A stretch of DNA of 64,000 nt from Bacteroidales bacterium UBA4116. Its GTDB lineage: Bacteria; Bacteroidota; Bacteroidia; Bacteroidales; Tannerellaceae. Shown piece after piece: positions 53,161 to 62,006 of the stretch (the first letter of the stretch is position 1; the number at the start of each line of letters is the position of its first letter). The notes below the pieces were generated by a model, which had not been told where the DNA came from, did not search any database, and worked only from the letters and a program-made list of their open reading frames with translations. The stretch is taken from NCBI GenBank assembly GCA_002381645.1, contig DFXE01000001.1, positions 125,479 through 189,478 of the forward strand. The letters run 5' to 3'. The translations under genes and the position numbers were made by a program.

Positions 53161-54963
53161 ATGCAAAATATCAGGAATATCGCGATTATCGCACACGTAG
53201 ATCACGGAAAAACAACGCTCGTTGACAAAATGTTATTAGCCGGTAAACTGTTCAGGGAAGGACATGATGACCTCGACCAGTTTTTAGACAGCAATGACCT
53301 TGAACGTGAACGGGGAATTACCATTCTGGCAAAAAACGTATCCATTCAATATAAAGATTGTAAAATAAATATTATCGACACCCCCGGACACGCCGACTTT
53401 GGCGGTGAAGTGGAACGTGTATTAAATATGGCCGACGGTTGTTTACTGCTGGTGGATGCTTTTGAAGGTCCTATGCCCCAAACACGGTTTGTCCTTCAGA
53501 AAGCTATACAGTTAGGACTAAAACCCATTGTGGTTATCAATAAAGTGGATAAGCCGAACTGCCGTCCTTCGGAAGTCCAGGAAATGGTATTCGATTTAAT
53601 GTTCAGCCTGGATGCCACAGAGGAACAGCTTGACTTTCCCACGATTTACGGCTCTGCCAAACAAGGCTGGATGTCTGAAGATTGGCAAAGTCCTACCGAC
53701 AACATATTTCCCCTGCTCGACGCGATCATCGAACATATTCCGGCACCTGAAGTGTTGGAAGGAACACCACAGTTATTAATTACGTCTCTTGATTTCTCCA
53801 AATACGTAGGACGTATTGCCGTAGGCCGTGTACACCGGGGAGAACTGAAAGAAGGCCAGGAGGTAATGCTTTGTAAACGTGATGGTACAATGGTAAAATC
53901 AAAGATAAAAGAATTAGATGTCTTTGAAGGGCTGGGAAGAGCAAAAGTTTCTTCAGTGAAATCCGGCGACATCTGCGCTTTGATAGGTATAGAAGGATTT
54001 GAGATCGGAGAAACGATCTGTGATATAAATCAACCGGAGCCGTTACCGACTATAGCGATCGACGAACCTACCATGTCGATGCTTTTTACGATCAACAATT
54101 CTCCATTCTTCGGTAAAGACGGGAAATTTGTAACATCACGCCATATTTATGAAAGGCTTCAGAAAGAACTGGATAAGAACCTCGCTTTGCGGGTAGAACC
54201 TACTGATTCTGCTGATTCATGGTTAGTGTACGGGCGTGGAGTGCTTCACCTCTCGGTGCTCATCGAAACCATGCGTCGCGAAGGGTATGAGTTACAGGTT
54301 GGCCAGCCTCAGGTTATTATTAAAGAGATAGACGGTGTAAAATGCGAACCTGTCGAACAATTGACGATCAATCTTCCTGAAGAATCCTCCAGCCGTATCA
54401 TTGATATCGTAACCAAACGTAAAGGTGAAATGACCATGATGGAAAGTAAGAACGACCGTATGTATCTGGAATTTACCATACCTTCCCGTGGTATTATCGG
54501 CATGAATAACATCATATTGACAGCTTCTGCCGGAGAAGCTATCATTGCCCACAGGTTTCTGGAATACCAACCCTGGAAGGGAGAAATCGAGCGGCGTATG
54601 AACGGTTCGATTATAGCTATGGAAAGCGGAACGGCATATGCATACGCACTCAATAACCTGCAATCCCGCGGACGTTTCTTTATTTCTCCCCAGGATGAAG
54701 TTTATGCCGGACAGGTAGTAGGCGAACATACCAAAGAAGGAGATCTGGTAGTAAATGTTACCAAATCTAAAAAACTTACGAACATGCGTGCTTCCGGCTC
54801 GGACGACAAAGTAGCTTTAGCCCCGCCGATAATCTTCAGCCTTGAAGATGCATTGGAATATATCAAGGTGGATGAATATGTGGAAATAACTCCCAACCAC
54901 ATGCGTATGCGTAAAATTCTCCTGGATGAGAATGAACGTAAAAGACAAAGTAAAAACAGCTGA
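53161..54963 (+). CDS. typA: ribosome-associated GTPase BipA/TypA
   Basis: A 600-residue translational GTPase from ATG 53161, placed just after a consensus promoter; in-frame upstream codons would lie inside it. G1 AHVDHGKTT near residue 10, switch [12 protein letters not shown]3 [16 protein letters not shown] near 72, G4 NKVDK near 126; domain II, then EF-G-like domains III and V, and the BipA-specific C-terminal domain with [26 protein letters not shown] and [29 protein letters not shown]. It helps 50S assembly and growth under cold or stress conditions. The stop codon lies within the terminator stem. Confidence 0.97.
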   Translation: MQNIRNIAIIAHVDHGKTTLVDKMLLAGKLFREGHDDLDQFLDSNDLERERGITILAKNVSIQYKDCKINIIDTPGHADFGGEVERVLNMADGCLLLVDAFEGPMPQTRFVLQKAIQLGLKPIVVINKVDKPNCRPSEVQEMVFDLMFSLDATEEQLDFPTIYGSAKQGWMSEDWQSPTDNIFPLLDAIIEHIPAPEVLEGTPQLLITSLDFSKYVGRIAVGRVHRGELKEGQEVMLCKRDGTMVKSKIKELDVFEGLGRAKVSSVKSGDICALIGIEGFEIGETICDINQPEPLPTIAIDEPTMSMLFTINNSPFFGKDGKFVTSRHIYERLQKELDKNLALRVEPTDSADSWLVYGRGVLHLSVLIETMRREGYELQVGQPQVIIKEIDGVKCEPVEQLTINLPEESSSRIIDIVTKRKGEMTMMESKNDRMYLEFTIPSRGIIGMNNIILTASAGEAIIAHRFLEYQPWKGEIERRMNGSIIAMESGTAYAYALNNLQSRGRFFISPQDEVYAGQVVGEHTKEGDLVVNVTKSKKLTNMRASGSDDKVALAPPIIFSLEDALEYIKVDEYVEITPNHMRMRKILLDENERKRQSKNS

Positions 54964-54980
54964 CCTACCGGTCAGCTGTT
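54955..54980. terminator. shared terminator containing both stop codons
   Basis: AACAGCTGAC and GTCAGCTGTT form a 10-bp stem with a 6-nt loop and T/A tracts on both sides. The bipA TGA (54961-54963) and the convergent gene's TGA (54974-54972) both lie in the stem. Confidence 0.85.
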
Positions 54981-55571
54981 TTTATCTTCTTCCAACTCCT
55001 TCAATTCATCCAGGCATCTTAATAATGCGTTTGTTTGCGCCTTGTATATTTTATTATATTCTAAATATGAGGCTATAATTGCTACAGGCGCAGCCAACCC
55101 AATTACAATCCATCTCCAAAGTTCCATATCGGGAGATAATACACATGCAATTAATACAAGCATGAAAATAAGGGTTGCTCCTATATATCCTACCAGATTC
55201 TGTTTCTTATTATTTATTTTAAACGTTTGGATATGGTAAATATTATCACTTATGTTTTTAGTAAAATCAACCCTTTTAAGATGAAAAAGATTTTTGATCC
55301 CGATGATTATACTAATGACCAATAAGATAACGGCCAAAACAAAGATAAATGTTTTAAATCCACCAAAATAGGTACGGCTATATGTGTAAATTACTAATGG
55401 TATTGCCAGCGTACATAATACAATTCCAAAGTATATATAATTTATCAGTACATTTAGCGGCCCTGATTTTGTGTGTCTTATCTCCCGAACTAATTTTTCA
55501 TTCAGAATTTCCTGTTTCTTTAACCGTTCTTCCAACGATGTCCACCTTTGCTTTAAATCTTCTAATTCCAT
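54972..55571 (-). CDS. membrane protein encoded after an ECF sigma factor
   Basis: A 199-residue protein. The N-terminal 35 residues are a charged helix (LKQRWTSLEERLKKQEILNEKLVREI), then helices near 38-60, 68-90, 128-145 and 150-170, and a short acidic C-terminus. No named domain is seen. It starts 11 bp after the sigma gene in the same operon, so it may be the sigma factor's membrane regulator, but the usual zinc-finger anti-sigma motif is absent. Confidence 0.7.
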   Translation of the reverse strand: MELEDLKQRWTSLEERLKKQEILNEKLVREIRHTKSGPLNVLINYIYFGIVLCTLAIPLVIYTYSRTYFGGFKTFIFVLAVILLVISIIIGIKNLFHLKRVDFTKNISDNIYHIQTFKINNKKQNLVGYIGATLIFMLVLIACVLSPDMELWRWIVIGLAAPVAIIASYLEYNKIYKAQTNALLRCLDELKELEEDKNS

Positions 55572-55582
55572 ACGACCTGTGT

Positions 55583-56074
55583 TTAACGATTCGACATTTT
55601 CCTTAATTTCTCTTTTGACCTTTTCAGTTTAGTAGCTACATTACTTACTGTTAATCCTGTTATATCTGCAATTTCCTGATACGGTTTATTCTCCAGATAA
55701 AGCAAGATAATAGCACGTTCCATAGTTGTTAGTTGATAGATCAAAGAATACATTTCCCTGATCTCTTCCTCCATATTTTCAGGTTCGATTAATATCTCTT
55801 CCAAAGCCGATAAGGAAACTTTCTGAGGTACACGCAATTCTTTTCGTAAACCCGAAATACAGGTATTAAGAGCTATACGGTAAATCCATGTGGAAAAACT
55901 ACATTCATTTCTAAAATTCAGAAATCCCGACCACAGATTACATATAACTTCCTGGTATAAATCAGCTAAAGGGTATTCATCGGATATATAAAAAGAACAA
56001 ACCTTATAAATAACGCGTTCATTGTCACGTATCATTTGTAAGAATGCCATTTCCATATCCCGTTCACGATCCAT
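55583..56074 (-). CDS. ECF-type RNA polymerase sigma factor
   Basis: A 163-residue sigma factor. Region 2: DEYPLADLYQEVICNLWSGFLNFRNECSFSTWIYRIALNTCIS. Region 4: EMYSLIYQLTTMERAIILLYLENKPYQEIADITGLTVSNVATKLKRSKEKL. It belongs to the group of short Bacteroidota sigma factors co-encoded with a multi-span membrane protein, as here. No FecR or SusC adjoins, so the signal is probably not nutrient import. Targets unknown. Confidence 0.9.
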   Translation of the reverse strand: MDRERDMEMAFLQMIRDNERVIYKVCSFYISDEYPLADLYQEVICNLWSGFLNFRNECSFSTWIYRIALNTCISGLRKELRVPQKVSLSALEEILIEPENMEEEIREMYSLIYQLTTMERAIILLYLENKPYQEIADITGLTVSNVATKLKRSKEKLRKMSNR

Positions 56075-56148
56075 ATCATTTGCTTTTTATACTATTAGAC
56101 GCAAATGATCGTAAAAAATGACAAGTGCCGGATCAATTAAAGCAAAAA

Positions 56149-58416
56149 TTATCCGGGTTTTTTGTCCGTCATAAAGAATTCTAATTTTCCTGCTTTAGAA
56201 ATGTCGTTATGTGTGAAGAATGGAGTTTGGAGTGTTTTACCATTTAATTTTACCTCCTTTACATATTTATTCTGAGGTCTGTTGTTAGATACGATTATTT
56301 CAAAAAAGCCCTCAGCAACGGGGATGACCGCTTTATCTACCACCGGGCGGCCGATCGTGTAAACAGGTAATCCCGGGCATACCTGATAGAAACCTAACGC
56401 ACTCATCACATACCACGCCGACATTTGCCCACAATCTTCATTACCGATAATACCGTCCGGTTGGGGCAGATAAAATTCACGCATGATATAATCCAGATAT
56501 TCCTGTCCCTTCCAGGGAGAATCCGTCCAGTTGTACAAATATGCCATATGGTGGCTCGGTTCGTTTCCATGTGCATATTGACCGATCAGTCCTGTAATAT
56601 CATTAGAAGCTTCGGATCCGTCTATTTGTGAAGAAGTAGTAAACAGAGTGTCTAAACGCGTTTCCAATTCCTTAGCTCCACCGATAGCCGCAATAAAATT
56701 GTCCATATCATGTGGTGCAAAAAAACTCCACTGAAAAGCATTGCCTTCGGTGTAATCACTTTTCATATGGGAAGAATAACGCGGATTGAAAGGGGTACGG
56801 AAAGAACCGTCGCCCATAATGCCACGCATCATTTTTGTTTCCGGATCCAGATAACGTTGATAATATCCTGATTTATTCACATATTCATCAGCTGCTTCTT
56901 TATTACCGGATTCAGCGGCGATCAAAGACACACACCAGTCATAATAAGCCATTTCCAATCCCCACGATACAGATTCCGGAATAGAATCAGCCGGTACATA
57001 TCCATATTTATCTTTATAGTATGTATGTTTGGTAATAATATCCAATTCACGGGTCCCCTTAAATTTCTCAGCAAGGTCTTCCCGGTATACGGATGACCGT
57101 ACTGCAGCTTCAGTCCAACCTGAAATACCCCCCTTCACCAGTCCTTTACTAACCAGATCTGCCAGCACAGATACAGCCGGATAACCTACCATGGTTCCGG
57201 TATAATTAGAAGCCAGAGGCCATTTGGGTAATATACCTCCTTCTTTATATCCCTGTACCAATGCTTCCCCCCAGTCAGCAGCAAGGGAAGGGTTGATAAT
57301 GGTAACCAAGGGGTGTAATGCCCTGAATGTATCCCATAGGGAAAAAACGGAATAATTCGTATTACCCGGTTTGTTTTGGTGAATTTGCTTGTCCATCCCG
57401 ATATATCGCCCGTCTACATCCTGGTAAGCATAAGGCGCGATCATAGTATGATACATTGCTGTATAGAAATTGGTAAGTACCTTGTGGTCGTTACTCTGTA
57501 TTTTAATACGGTTCAATTCCCGGTTCCATATGTCAGCCGATTGTTTTCTGACATTCTCAAAATCCCATCCCGGTATTTCGGCTATCATGTTACGTTCGGC
57601 TCCTTCCAGATCTACCGGTGAAATAGCTACTTTTACCAGTAACGGCCTATTATTTTCAGGAAACTTATAATGGAATTTCAGATCCTGCGAGGTACGCATC
57701 CGCAGGAAAAGTGAATCCTGCCTCAATTTGCCGTCTATATACTGATAAACTGTTTCCACAGGCTCCGAAAAAACGATCCGGTAAGATACTTCGTGGAAGT
57801 GGGCCCATCCCTGCGTATGGATTGTTCCCTCAACAGTAGAATCATTCACAAAATGATATTCATTACCTTTTAACCGATGCCCCCAGTTAGGCTGTAACAT
57901 ATGTCCCAAATCTAACATGATACGGCGATCCGACGGATCATCATATGTATATTTATGAAAACCTACACGATCCGTAGAAGTTAATTCAACATTTACCCCG
58001 AAGTTTTCCAACCTTACCGTATAATATCCCGGAGACGCTTTTTCCGTTTCCTTACGGAAAGAAGCTATTGGTTTTACGGAATCGGATTTGGAATAGGGAA
58101 GCAGGGCCACATCACCTAAATCTCCGATACCTGTACCCGAAAGATGGGTATGGCTGAATGCAAAGATCACCTCATCGTCATAATGATATCCGCTACTTGC
58201 GTCCCATCCCATAATGTGTGTGTCCGGACTAAGTTGAACCATAGCGTAAGGACGAGTGGGACCGGGGAATGTATGTCCGTGAAAGCCTGTACCTATAAAA
58301 GGATCTACATATTGTGCATAATCGTTGAAAGTTTCTGCATCTGAAACTTGTTTACATCCCGCAAAAAAGCAGGTATAAACCATTAGAAGAAATAGATAAG
58401 AATATCGGAGAGTCAT
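56149..58416 (-). CDS. GH92 alpha-mannosidase lipoprotein
   Basis: A 755-residue exported lipoprotein with lipobox FFAGC (Cys20). The start of the mature part, YAQYVDPFIGTGFHGHTFPGPTRPYAMVQLSPDT, is the GH92 signature, followed by GYHYDDEVIFAFSHTHLSGTG. The barrel contains SLWDTFRALHPLVTIINP and the C-terminal YNWTDSPWKGQEYLDYIMREFYLPQPDGIIGNEDCGQMSAWYVMSALGFY, carrying catalytic acidic residues. GH92 enzymes are calcium-dependent exo-alpha-mannosidases acting on N-glycan or yeast mannan linkages. It stands alone without SusC/D, so linkage preference cannot be judged. Confidence 0.93.
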   Translation of the reverse strand: MTLRYSYLFLLMVYTCFFAGCKQVSDAETFNDYAQYVDPFIGTGFHGHTFPGPTRPYAMVQLSPDTHIMGWDASSGYHYDDEVIFAFSHTHLSGTGIGDLGDVALLPYSKSDSVKPIASFRKETEKASPGYYTVRLENFGVNVELTSTDRVGFHKYTYDDPSDRRIMLDLGHMLQPNWGHRLKGNEYHFVNDSTVEGTIHTQGWAHFHEVSYRIVFSEPVETVYQYIDGKLRQDSLFLRMRTSQDLKFHYKFPENNRPLLVKVAISPVDLEGAERNMIAEIPGWDFENVRKQSADIWNRELNRIKIQSNDHKVLTNFYTAMYHTMIAPYAYQDVDGRYIGMDKQIHQNKPGNTNYSVFSLWDTFRALHPLVTIINPSLAADWGEALVQGYKEGGILPKWPLASNYTGTMVGYPAVSVLADLVSKGLVKGGISGWTEAAVRSSVYREDLAEKFKGTRELDIITKHTYYKDKYGYVPADSIPESVSWGLEMAYYDWCVSLIAAESGNKEAADEYVNKSGYYQRYLDPETKMMRGIMGDGSFRTPFNPRYSSHMKSDYTEGNAFQWSFFAPHDMDNFIAAIGGAKELETRLDTLFTTSSQIDGSEASNDITGLIGQYAHGNEPSHHMAYLYNWTDSPWKGQEYLDYIMREFYLPQPDGIIGNEDCGQMSAWYVMSALGFYQVCPGLPVYTIGRPVVDKAVIPVAEGFFEIIVSNNRPQNKYVKEVKLNGKTLQTPFFTHNDISKAGKLEFFMTDKKPG

Positions 58417-58521
58417 ATGAAGTTAAAAATTATCCTTTGCTAATTAACCGCGAAGGTACGGAAAATATATAAAAGGTTCGATTTGAAGGAGAGCTTTATG
58501 ATGATTTCGGGATAATTCCTT

Positions 58522-58529
58522 TATCTTTG
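58522..58529 (+). promoter_or_regulatory. -7 promoter element for carB
   Basis: TATCTTTG matches TAnnTTTG exactly, giving a leader of about 70 nt. No TTTG at the expected -33 distance. Confidence 0.5.
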
Positions 58530-58606
58530 GCAAGCTTATGTTTTCAGGGTTTAAGTTAATAAAAATCTATATACTCACATACAATCGATAAAAGGATAAA
58601 ATAATT

Positions 58607-61600
58607 ATGTCAAGAAGTGGAATCAAAAAGGTGATTGTCCTGGGCTCCGGTGCGTTAAAGATAGGACAGGCGGGTGAATTCGATTATTCAGGTTCGCAAG
58701 CGTTAAAAGCTCTGAGGGAAGAAGGTATAAGCAGTGTGCTTTTAAACCCGAATATTGCGACCATACAGACTTCAGAAGGAATTGCCGATAAAGTTTATTT
58801 TTTACCTATAACTCCTTATTTTGTTGAAGAAGTTATCAGGAAAGAACAGCCCGATGGCATTCTGCTTGCTTTCGGCGGACAAACCGCTTTGAATTGCGGA
58901 ACTGAACTATATAATAACGGAACTCTTGCGAAATATGGCGTACAGGTATTAGGTACATCAGTAGAAGCTATTATGTATACTGAAGACCGTGACCTTTTTA
59001 TAAAGAAACTCGATGAGATTGATATTAAGACTCCAGTCAGTCAGGCAGTAGAAAACATGGACGATGCTCTGGCTGCTGCAAACCGGATCGGATACCCCGT
59101 AATGATCCGGTCTGCGTACGCATTAGGCGGAATGGGAAGTGGTATTTGCAAGAATGAAGAAGAATTGAAGACTTTGGCTGAAAGCGCTTTTGCCTATTCT
59201 CCGCAGATTCTGGTCGAGGAATCCCTCAAAGGATGGAAGGAAATAGAATTTGAAGTAATCCGCGATAAAAACGACCATTGCTTTACTGTTGTAAGTATGG
59301 AGAACGTCGATCCGCTGGGTGTACATACAGGCGAAAGTATTGTTGTTGCTCCGACTTGTTCACTCAATGAAAAGGAAATTGCCTGGCTGCAGGAATTATC
59401 AATACAGATCATACGACATTTAACGATTGTAGGTGAGTGTAATATCCAGTTTGCCTTTAATTCGGAAAGCAACGATTACCGTGTAATTGAAGTAAACGCC
59501 AGGTTAAGCCGTTCTTCCGCTTTAGCTTCTAAAGCAAGCGGTTATCCTTTGGCATTTGTTGCGGCAAAGCTTGCCTTAGGATATGGTCTGGATGAAATAG
59601 GAGAAATGGGAACGCCTAATTCGGCATATAAAGCGCCTGAGGTAGATTACATCATTGTAAAAATTCCCCGTTGGGATTTAACCAAGTTCGTAGGTGTAAG
59701 CCGGCAAATCGGTTCCAGCATGAAATCCGTAGGGGAAATCATGTCTATCGGTAAAAGCTTCGAAGAAATCATGCAAAAAGGATTGCGCATGATCGGACAG
59801 GGCATGCACGGTTTTGTTGGAAACAAAGATCTGCAGTTTGATAATTTAGATGAAGAACTGGCTAATCCTACCGACCTTCGCATATTTGCCATAGCCGAAG
59901 CTTTGGAAAAAGGATATTCTATCGACCGCATTCATGATCTAACAAAAATCAACCACTGGTTTTTAAACGGGTTGAAAAATATCGTAGATTATACGCACGT
60001 CCTTTCGCAATATAAAAAAATAGAAGAGCTTCCCGCCGATGTGCTTAAAGAGGCGAAACGATTAGGTTTCTCCGATTTCCAGATTGCCCGGTATGTTGAG
60101 AATCCGGAAGGAAATATGGAAAAGGAAAATATCCGCGTACGTGATTTAAGAAAGAAAATGGGTATTTTACCGAGTGTGAAGCGGATCAATACCATTGCAT
60201 CGGAACATCCGGAACTAACGAATTACCTGTATCTTACTTATGACGGAAGCGAGCATGATATTCCTTATTACTCCAATGAAAAAAGCGTAGTGATCCTCGG
60301 GTCGGGCGCATACCGGATCGGTTCTTCCGTCGAGTTCGACTGGTGTTCTGTAAACGCGGCATTAACAACGCGTAAACTCGGATATAAATCTATCATGATC
60401 AATTACAATCCCGAGACCGTATCGACAGATTACGATATGTGCGACCGCCTGTATTTTGACGAACTGTCTTTTGAACGGGTGTTAGACGTTATCGACCTTG
60501 AAATGCCTAAGGGTGTAGTCGTTTCGATGGGTGGACAGATACCGAATAACCTGGCGATGAAACTGCACAGGCAACAAATCCCGATACTGGGAACTTCGCC
60601 TGTTTCAATCGACCGTGCAGAGAACCGTCATAAATTCTCTAACATGCTGGATCTTTTAGGGATTGATCAACCCAAATGGGCGGAGGTAAGCAGCATGGAG
60701 GAAATCGATGGATTTATTTCTAAAGTAGGCTTCCCTATTTTGATCCGCCCTTCTTATGTATTGAGTGGAGCTGCCATGAATGTTTGTTATACAAAAGAAC
60801 AAATGATCGAATTTCTGGGGCTGGCGGCTAAAGTATCTAAAGAATATCCTGTGGTCGTATCCGAATTTCTACAGGATGCTAAAGAGATTGAATTTGATGC
60901 GGTGGCAATGAACGGCGAAGTAGTAGAGTATGCTATATCTGAACATATTGAATTCGCAGGCGTCCATTCCGGCGATGCAACTCTGGTATTCCCCGCACAA
61001 AAGATTTATTTTGAAACAGCACGCCGCGTAAAAAAGATAAGTAAACAGATTGCGAAAGAACTCAATATAAGCGGTCCGTTCAACATCCAATTCCTTGCCA
61101 AAAACAATGACGTGAAAGTGATCGAATGTAATCTCAGGGCTTCCCGAAGCTTTCCGTTCGTGTCCAAAGTGCTGAAACGTAATTTTATTGAAACAGCTAC
61201 CCGCATCATGCTCGATGCTCCTTACAGCAAACCTGATAAAAGCGCTTTCGATATCGACTGGATTGGGGTAAAAGCGTCTCAATTCTCTTTTGCCCGTTTA
61301 CATAATGCAGATCCGGTCTTAGGCGTGGATATGAGTTCCACCGGTGAAGTCGGTTGTCTGGGCGACGATTTTAATGAGGCGTTGCTTTCGTCTATGATTG
61401 CGGTAGGAAACAATATTCCTGAAAAGAATATTCTTGTATCATCCGGGGCTGCTAAAAGCAAAGTCGATCTGTTGGATCCATGCCGTTTGTTATCAGAGAA
61501 AGGTTATACCTTGTACGGCACGGCCGGTACGGCAAAATTCCTTACTGAAAACGGTATCCAAACGGAAACGGTATCCTGGCCTGACGAAACAGGTAAACTT

Positions 61601-61825
61601 GATATTATAAAAATGTTCAGTGAACATGCTTTCGACCTGGTCATCAATATACCTAAAGACCATACGAAACGTGAATTGACGAACGGATATAAAATCAGGA
61701 GAGCTGCGATCGACCATAATATACCGCTGATCACAAATGCCCGTTTGGCAGCCGCTTTCATTGATGCTTTCTGTTCAATCGATGTAAAAGATATCCAGAT
61801 AAAAAGTTGGCAGGAATACAAATAA
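58607..61825 (+). CDS. carB: carbamoyl-phosphate synthase large subunit
   Basis: A 1072-residue protein, the normal length. Two ATP-grasp halves: the first (1-400) has VLGSGALKIGQAGEFDYSGSQA and MIRSAYALGGMGSG; the second (about 550-930) has VILGSGAYRIGSSVEFDWCSVNA and ILIRPSYVLSGAAMNV. A C-terminal MGS-like allosteric domain (about 940-1072) carries LYGTAGTAKFLTENG. It makes carbamoyl phosphate from bicarbonate, ammonia (from CarA) and two ATP for pyrimidine and arginine synthesis. No carA gene lies next to it in this window, unlike the usual carAB pair. Confidence 0.97.
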   Translation: MSRSGIKKVIVLGSGALKIGQAGEFDYSGSQALKALREEGISSVLLNPNIATIQTSEGIADKVYFLPITPYFVEEVIRKEQPDGILLAFGGQTALNCGTELYNNGTLAKYGVQVLGTSVEAIMYTEDRDLFIKKLDEIDIKTPVSQAVENMDDALAAANRIGYPVMIRSAYALGGMGSGICKNEEELKTLAESAFAYSPQILVEESLKGWKEIEFEVIRDKNDHCFTVVSMENVDPLGVHTGESIVVAPTCSLNEKEIAWLQELSIQIIRHLTIVGECNIQFAFNSESNDYRVIEVNARLSRSSALASKASGYPLAFVAAKLALGYGLDEIGEMGTPNSAYKAPEVDYIIVKIPRWDLTKFVGVSRQIGSSMKSVGEIMSIGKSFEEIMQKGLRMIGQGMHGFVGNKDLQFDNLDEELANPTDLRIFAIAEALEKGYSIDRIHDLTKINHWFLNGLKNIVDYTHVLSQYKKIEELPADVLKEAKRLGFSDFQIARYVENPEGNMEKENIRVRDLRKKMGILPSVKRINTIASEHPELTNYLYLTYDGSEHDIPYYSNEKSVVILGSGAYRIGSSVEFDWCSVNAALTTRKLGYKSIMINYNPETVSTDYDMCDRLYFDELSFERVLDVIDLEMPKGVVVSMGGQIPNNLAMKLHRQQIPILGTSPVSIDRAENRHKFSNMLDLLGIDQPKWAEVSSMEEIDGFISKVGFPILIRPSYVLSGAAMNVCYTKEQMIEFLGLAAKVSKEYPVVVSEFLQDAKEIEFDAVAMNGEVVEYAISEHIEFAGVHSGDATLVFPAQKIYFETARRVKKISKQIAKELNISGPFNIQFLAKNNDVKVIECNLRASRSFPFVSKVLKRNFIETATRIMLDAPYSKPDKSAFDIDWIGVKASQFSFARLHNADPVLGVDMSSTGEVGCLGDDFNEALLSSMIAVGNNIPEKNILVSSGAAKSKVDLLDPCRLLSEKGYTLYGTAGTAKFLTENGIQTETVSWPDETGKLDIIKMFSEHAFDLVINIPKDHTKRELTNGYKIRRAAIDHNIPLITNARLAAAFIDAFCSIDVKDIQIKSWQEYK

Positions 61826-61869
61826 AATTTATATTTGTACAGATCGGCTAAGAAGGTCTGGATGTTTTC

Positions 61870-61944
61870 ACCGCAGGTTAACAGATTACGCGGATTACCG
61901 GAACAAATCACTTCCGATCCTCTGTTAACCTGCGGTAATTTTTT
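61870..61944 (+). terminator. long-stem hairpin terminator after carB
   Basis: ACCGCAGGTTAACAGA (61870-61885) and its perfect 16-bp complement (61921-61936) enclose a 35-nt loop with an internal CGGAA/TTCCG pair, followed by AATTTTTT. The stem is much longer than usual terminators here. Confidence 0.75.
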
Positions 61945-62006
61945 CACTTGCCTTCTTATCTAAAATAATATGAAATCAGGGAATAATATCCCTAAGACTC
62001 TAACGT

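Noticed and set aside
61504..61947. 147-codon reverse-strand frame opposite the end of carB
   Set aside because: It lies almost wholly antisense to the conserved CarB C-terminal domain and crosses the carB terminator; typical shadow frame.
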